A stretch of DNA of 18,838 nucleotides, taken from the NCBI GenBank assembly GCA_003131985.1, contig PKWH01000030.1:1-18838 (forward strand), given 5' to 3'. Position numbers and translations under genes: made by a program. Shown here in pieces: positions 14,701-18,838 of the stretch. The notes beneath the pieces were generated by a model that had not been told where the DNA came from, ran no database searches, and was given only the letters and a program-made list of their open reading frames with translations. The DNA is from Acidobacteriota bacterium (GTDB lineage: Bacteria; Acidobacteriota; Terriglobia; Acidiferrales; UBA7541). The first letter of the stretch is position 1; each line of letters opens with the position of its first letter.

Positions 14701-17700
14701 GGACTGGCCACCGGTGGGCGCGGTACAGCTAGTAGTTTGGCTCGGCGGATTCGGGGCCGGTAAAGTACAAACTGGACAATTCGAAGCAGCTGCAGGTTGA
14801 GCGAGAACAGGCGATTGGCCGGTTCTCATAGCGGTACCGGTTGAAGTAAGTTTTATGGCTGGGTTTTCTGGTGTTTGAGTCGGATCCGTCGATTGTGCGA
14901 AGCATTCACACAACGGGATGGCAGCCGAAGATTGTGAAGGATTCCCGTTTGGTGTTGCCCAGATGCCGCCTGGATCCAGCCCGAATGGTGGAGCTAGCTG
15001 CGAGAGTCCCACTCCCCCTTGCGTGTACCAATTTTGCGTCCAAGAATACTGAGGTATGCCCCCAGACGTTGTTCCTGTTGTTGTTGCGTTTCCGTCGGAA
15101 TCAAATTGCATGAGGCCGTTCTGCGAATCATTGATGGCGACGCCTGCGCTAGACGTAGTCGCGATAATCGATAGCGCGCTTTGCGTCGACGGTTGATAAG
15201 TCCAGTTCACGGCGCCCGACGCGAAGTTAAAAGACACAATCTTCGGACCCTGGCCATTTGTAATGTCACCGGTGCTTGCGCCATCGGTGGCGAAAGCTAC
15301 GCCGTTTTCTCCAAGGACCAGCGAGGGACTGAGCGGCAAGCTATCCGGCCCCAGGACAAAATTTCTGGGAGTGAAAGGCAAGCTGTAGGAAGCGGTAACC
15401 GCTCCGGAAATCACATATGCCGCTTGATACGGATTCGCGGGAATTGACCCATTCGACGGAACGATTACCCAAGTTGCTAGAACTCCGCCTTGCCCGTCAG
15501 GGATGATCCGGCCAGGAAACATGTTCTCGTTGCTCGTTGTGGAACTCAATTGTATAGACGTGATCGGACCGGCCTCTTCGATTTCCATTAGATAAAGAAC
15601 CGCTGAGGTTATCTGGTTGGCGGAGTTAACGTTACGGACTTCATATTCCACATATGTGTTATCGCTCGAATCCACAATGGGCGCACCGATGGGCGAATAA
15701 CCTTGAATCACATTCCCGAACTCATCCATAAATAGGGAGGGGGGGATCGAAATGGCACCGGCACTCCCGGTAGTCCCATTTACCAGCTCGAATTCCGGCA
15801 AGCCAGAAGTATTACCCGGCGCGGATATGGCAATCGTCCCGTCCCCTCGAACCGCCATTTGTGGAGCATCCGGAAAGCAGTACAGTGTTGCCCCTCCCTG
15901 GCCCTCGCCGGGTATGCCCGCCGCATTAATCTGCCACAAGGGTTGTCCGGTCGTGGGGTCTACGTCCACAATGCTCATGGATTGGGTTTGCCCGTTCGTG
16001 CAGGTCTGGTTCTCTACTATTAGAAGTCCGCCATTTGCGTCCGGAACATTGTTAGCGTTCAACACTGGAAAGTTGTTTTGCCACATTTGCTGTCCATCAC
16101 CAGTGTAGGCCTGAACAACAGCTGTTGTGCCGTTTGATTGAATCAAATACATGTCCGGACCAGCGCTCGATGGTATTGCCTGCGCGAGCTGTAATGGAGA
16201 AAAGCCGGGAACGGCGGGGACGGACCATACTGTAGAGCCCGGCGTGGGGGTTATTCCGGCGGCCGATATCGTGATTTGCGACTGCGCGGAGACTCCATCC
16301 ACGGTAGCAGTGAGTGTGACGGTGCCGGCGGCGATAGCTGTAAGAATCGGCGAGCTATCCGATGAAATCGTCGCAAGACTTGGGTTACTCACAGTCCAAG
16401 TTGCATTAGTTTCCGGATAGCCAATGTTATTCACCGCGGTGAATTGCTGCGTGCCGCCGACGATCATGTTCGTCGTCGCAGGCGTGACTTGCAGCGAAGT
16501 TGGTTTAGGAGCCCCCGCTGGTGCGTAGAGCTCCGAACTCGCCGATATACCGGCGCTGCTATCTCCTCCGACAATCAGAACCGTTCCATCGTTGAGAAGG
16601 GTCGCCGTGTGGCCATCGCGTGGAATTTCAAGGGAACCGGCGCCAGTGAAAGTCTGGGTCGAGGGATTGAATAGCTCCGCTGTGCCTGTAAGTCCTGAGG
16701 CAGTGTCCCCTCCGATTACCAGCACCGAGCCATTGTTAAGTAGTGTCGCCGTGTGTGTCCCTCGGGCAATTGCCATGTTTGCATTTAGGGTAAATACCTT
16801 GGCCACCGGATCGTAGGTCTCCGTTCTCGATATAGGGCCTTGAGAGTTGCTGTTGAACGAGCCCCCTGCGATGAGAACACTCCCGGTATTCAATAACGTG
16901 GACGTATGACCAGAGCTCCCGACGTTGAGGCTTCCCGTAGACGAGAACGTTCCGGCTGTGGGATTGTATAACTGAGCGACAGACAAAGCGTTGCCCTCGT
17001 AGTCGTCGCCTCCAGCCATGAGAACTGTCCCATCATTGAGCGAGGTTGCCGTGGTGTCTACTGGATAGAACAGGTTGCCTGTAAGAGTGAACGTTCCGGT
17101 CGCGGAGTTATATAGTTCGGCGGTCGCGGGGTTCGAAAATGAAAGGTCGCCTGAGGCCATCAGAACTTGCCCATTGTTTAGCAGCGCCGCCGTACCGTCG
17201 CGTGCTTCGTTCATGCTGCCTGTCGTGTACGTAAAGGTGCCAGTCGCAGGGTTATACAATTCGGCGCTCGCCAAAAGTGTTACATTGCCGCTATTGACGT
17301 AGATTCCTCCAGAGATAAGCACCATTCCGTTGGAGAGGAGTGTGGCCGTGTGGTCTGCACGCGCCGTCTCAAGATTTCCTGTCGGCGTAAATGACTCCGT
17401 CGCCGGATTGTATAGCTCCGCGCTGGCCAAGCTATTTTCTTGATCATTTAGGCCTCCAACGATGAGAACCTGACCATTGGAGAGAAGGGTCGCGGTATGA
17501 AGCCATCGGGCGGTATTTAGATCCCCCACCGGGACGAATACGGGTCCGGTTACCGTCAACGTGGCCGAAGCATTCAAAGTCCCGTACGTCGCTTGAAGCG
17601 TTGTCTGACCTTGGCCGACAGCGGTTAGAAGGCCATTTGCGCCCATCGTTCCTACGGAAGTATTGGAAGAACTCCACGCTACAGAAGCTGCGAGATTCTG

Positions 17701-18838
17701 ATTGGGCCCGCTGGAGTAACTTGCCACGGCCGTATATTGCTGCGGGCTGTTAAGCGGCACCGAAAGGTTTTGCGGAGCAACGGCGATTGACGTGGGCGTC
17801 AGAAGTGCAAAGTTCACACCATTCGTACTAAACCCGCTAGTTTGTACAACGATGTTGCCTGTGGTCGCTCCGCTCGGAACGGGCACTGTGATGCTGGTTT
17901 CACTCCAGCAAATTGAACATGGCGTCGCAGTTATTCCGTTGAACTTTACAGTGCTGTTCTGCTGGGTCGCTCCGAAATTGGTGCCAGTGATAGTCACCAG
18001 CACACCTACCGCGCCAGAGGTCGGCGATACACTGGAGATCATGGGCAGTACCGTGAAGTTGACTCCGTTGCTCGCCCCACCATCTATCGTGACGACTACG
18101 TCCCCGGTCGTCGCGCCCGTCGGCACCGTAACCATAAGCGTCGTGCTGGTTCCACTCGTCACCGTCGCCGGTGTGCCGTTAAAAGCCACCATATTTGCCG
18201 CTAGTGTTGTTGAGAAGTTCGTCCCGGTGATTTTGACGGTAGACCCAACGGCGCCTGATGTTGGAGACAGGCTAGCGATAGTCGGAGTCGGCACCACCGT
18301 GAAATTAACTCCGTTGCTGGATAGGCTACCGACAGTTACCACTACGTTTCCCGTCGTCGCGCCAGTGGGCACAATTGCAGTAATGCTCGTAGTTCCCGTA
18401 GTCGAGCTGTCGGCTCCTGTTCCATTGAAATATACCGAAGACTCGCTCAGTGAAAAGTTCGTCCCGGTGATCACGACCGCAGTTCCGGCGGGCCCGGATG
18501 TTGGAGAAAGGCTCGTGATAGTCGGGGTTGGGGGCTGCACCGTGAAAGTCACCCCGTTACTGGATAGTCCTCCAACGGCTACTACGACGTTTCCCGTTGT
18601 TGCGTTGGTCGGGACTGTCACCAAAAGGCTCGTCGTGGTCGCGCTCATCACCGTCGCAGCCGCACCGTCAAAAGTCACTGTGTTTGATGTGAGCGTCGTT
18701 GAGAAGTTCGTCCCCGCGATCGTAACCGAAGAGCCGACGGAACCCGCATTCGGCGACAAGGTGGTGATCGTTGGGCCCAATAGTGGGACTGTGAAGATCA
18801 ACCCATTACTGTTGACTCCACTGGCAAACACCACTACG
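14020..18838 (-). CDS. Giant secreted TIG / Ig-like / Kelch / PQQ-propeller protein, 5' end outside window
   Basis: The frame is open from the right edge for 1,606 codons. Its N terminus and presumed signal peptide lie outside the window. Residue numbers count from the codon at 18834. Residues 1-345 are one partial and four complete IPT/TIG domains (LSPTSGAVGSTVKITGTNFS, PTGATTGNVVVTVG). Residues about 346-428 are a BIG2-type Ig-like domain (TSIAVAPQNLSVPLNSPQQY). Residues about 430-778 contain seven Kelch-like motifs of the type HTATLLSNGQVLIVGG. A second Ig-like domain (KPTSLQVTPATTNMIVGGTQ) follows, then a PQQ-like propeller from about 868 (VQAYTGDGQQMWQNNFPVL). A Cys-rich Pro linker follows (NCPVCTLPAPNPPSQTTSC). 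The last 226 residues are a separate domain described in its own entry. Such proteins are extracellular, binding or cell-surface in nature. The gene ends just before the small secreted-protein gene. Confidence 0.87.
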   Translation of the reverse strand, partial: VVVFASGVNSNGLIFTVPLLGPTITTLSPNAGSVGSSVTIAGTNFSTTLTSNTVTFDGAAATVMSATTTSLLVTVPTNATTGNVVVAVGGLSSNGVTFTVQPPTPTITSLSPTSGPAGTAVVITGTNFSLSESSVYFNGTGADSSTTGTTSITAIVPTGATTGNVVVTVGSLSSNGVNFTVVPTPTIASLSPTSGAVGSTVKITGTNFSTTLAANMVAFNGTPATVTSGTSTTLMVTVPTGATTGDVVVTIDGGASNGVNFTVLPMISSVSPTSGAVGVLVTITGTNFGATQQNSTVKFNGITATPCSICWSETSITVPVPSGATTGNIVVQTSGFSTNGVNFALLTPTSIAVAPQNLSVPLNSPQQYTAVASYSSGPNQNLAASVAWSSSNTSVGTMGANGLLTAVGQGQTTLQATYGTLNASATLTVTGPVFVPVGDLNTARWLHTATLLSNGQVLIVGGLNDQENSLASAELYNPATESFTPTGNLETARADHTATLLSNGMVLISGGIYVNSGNVTLLASAELYNPATGTFTYTTGSMNEARDGTAALLNNGQVLMASGDLSFSNPATAELYNSATGTFTLTGNLFYPVDTTATSLNDGTVLMAGGDDYEGNALSVAQLYNPTAGTFSSTGSLNVGSSGHTSTLLNTGSVLIAGGSFNSNSQGPISRTETYDPVAKVFTLNANMAIARGTHTATLLNNGSVLVIGGDTASGLTGTAELFNPSTQTFTGAGSLEIPRDGHTATLLNDGTVLIVGGDSSAGISASSELYAPAGAPKPTSLQVTPATTNMIVGGTQQFTAVNNIGYPETNATWTVSNPSLATISSDSSPILTAIAAGTVTLTATVDGVSAQSQITISAAGITPTPGSTVWSVPAVPGFSPLQLAQAIPSSAGPDMYLIQSNGTTAVVQAYTGDGQQMWQNNFPVLNANNVPDANGGLLIVENQTCTNGQTQSMSIVDVDPTTGQPLWQINAAGIPGEGQGGATLYCFPDAPQMAVRGDGTIAISAPGNTSGLPEFELVNGTTGSAGAISIPPSLFMDEFGNVIQGYSPIGAPIVDSSDNTYVEYEVRNVNSANQITSAVLYLMEIEEAGPITSIQLSSTTSNENMFPGRIIPDGQGGVLATWVIVPSNGSIPANPYQAAYVISGAVTASYSLPFTPRNFVLGPDSLPLSPSLVLGENGVAFATDGASTGDITNGQGPKIVSFNFASGAVNWTYQPSTQSALSIIATTSSAGVAINDSQNGLMQFDSDGNATTTGTTSGGIPQYSWTQNWYTQGGVGLSQLAPPFGLDPGGIWATPNGNPSQSSAAIPLCECFAQSTDPTQTPENPAIKLTSTGTAMRTGQSPVLAQPAAASNCPVCTLPAPNPPSQTTSCTAPTGGQSTFVILVGDPGINVATGHEHNVGDLFNLAAQTQANSLQSQGNNAIACRVSTIQDVYHALTLNGSISGGVYYFGHSGVFDILTAAKVRISRTTNVFVGQASGSNTNITALNVNFLSPIQTANAGGNFLGPNAAMTINGCQAGLTVFDTSVNQYASIAQLISVNIARGVFAYDVGIYFSQLDAQQDQHIRGVGLYPPDALPMYVVPEGSPGQKPGPLACTPTQPYCVKN
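16508..17526 (-). repeat. Seven Kelch-motif coding repeats
   Basis: Seven motifs of about 46-55 codons each carry the pattern LNxARxxHTATLLxNGxVLIVGG followed by ASAELYNPATGTF. They begin with LNTARWLHTATLLSNGQVLI and end with LEIPRDGHTATLLNDGTVLI. The fourth (FYPVDTTATSLNDGTVLMAG) and the third (RDGTAALLNNGQVLMASG) lack the HTAT core and are the most diverged. Six or seven such motifs close one beta-propeller. Confidence 0.75.
17806..18838 (-). repeat. Tandem TIG-domain coding repeats, about 245 bases per unit
   Basis: Similarity between units is visible at DNA level. ACCGTGAA(G/A) followed by A/G-rich sequence and CCGTT(G/A)CT recurs at about 18053, 18298, 18540 and 18788. AAGTTCGTCCC(G/C)G recurs near 18213, 18460 and 18705. 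Unit spacing is about 242-249 bases. This implies recent duplication or gene conversion and a risk of copy-number change or assembly collapse. More units probably lie beyond the right edge. Confidence 0.7.

Noticed and set aside
17806..18838. CRISPR-like spaced repeats
   Set aside because: The spacing of about 245 bases and an open frame throughout show that these are protein domain repeats.

Overview
The window looks like chromosomal DNA of a soil-type Acidobacteriota, probably from a poorly characterised genome. The main evidence is a PadR regulator overlapping a long orphan MacB/FtsX-type permease of the acidobacterial duplicated type. An ECF sigma factor operon with a TPR-CHAT protein and a very long secreted TIG/Kelch protein also fit that phylum. 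The taxonomic call is inference from gene content, because no marker gene is present.

Region 1 (1-3010, minus strand) is a compact redox gene group. In transcription order it holds a membrane-anchored or secreted DUF1223 thioredoxin-like protein, a redoxin fused to a DsbD-alpha-like domain, an OsmC/Ohr-like protein, and the N-terminal part of a PanE/ApbA-like reductase. The redoxin and the OsmC-like gene are each interrupted by one in-frame UGA, exactly where the family has its reactive cysteine (W-U-P-F-C, and ATAG-U-MMGTFGG). In both genes a perfect stem with a 5-nt G-containing loop begins shortly after the UGA, with the loop 20 and 25 nt downstream, as in a bacterial SECIS element. I read both as selenoproteins, each one gene that standard gene calling would break in two.

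Region 2 (3011-6897) is an intergenic stretch of about 0.8 kb followed by a plus-strand PadR and orphan permease pair. Region 3 (6898-7587) is a scar: the remnant of an MDR dehydrogenase, the 5' part of a tRNA-Ala(TGC), and the C-terminal remnant of a tyrosine recombinase. This suggests the edge of an old integrated element.

Region 4 (7588-12450, minus strand) is a four-gene operon: ECF sigma factor, zinc-finger anti-sigma factor with one membrane segment, a protein of unknown family, and a predicted lipoprotein with TPR repeats and a CHAT (caspase-like) protease domain with an intact His/Cys pair. The anti-sigma sensor domain and the CHAT protease are both predicted outside the cytoplasm, so proteolytic release of the sigma factor is a testable idea. 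A 6-bp inverted repeat lies upstream.

Region 5 (12650-18838) has an apparently gene-free stretch, a small secreted protein of unknown family, and the C-terminal 1,606 codons of a giant secreted protein. That protein has TIG repeats, Ig-like domains, a Kelch propeller, a second PQQ-like propeller, and a C-terminal domain with a caspase-like His...Cys signature. The last assignment is inference from motifs.
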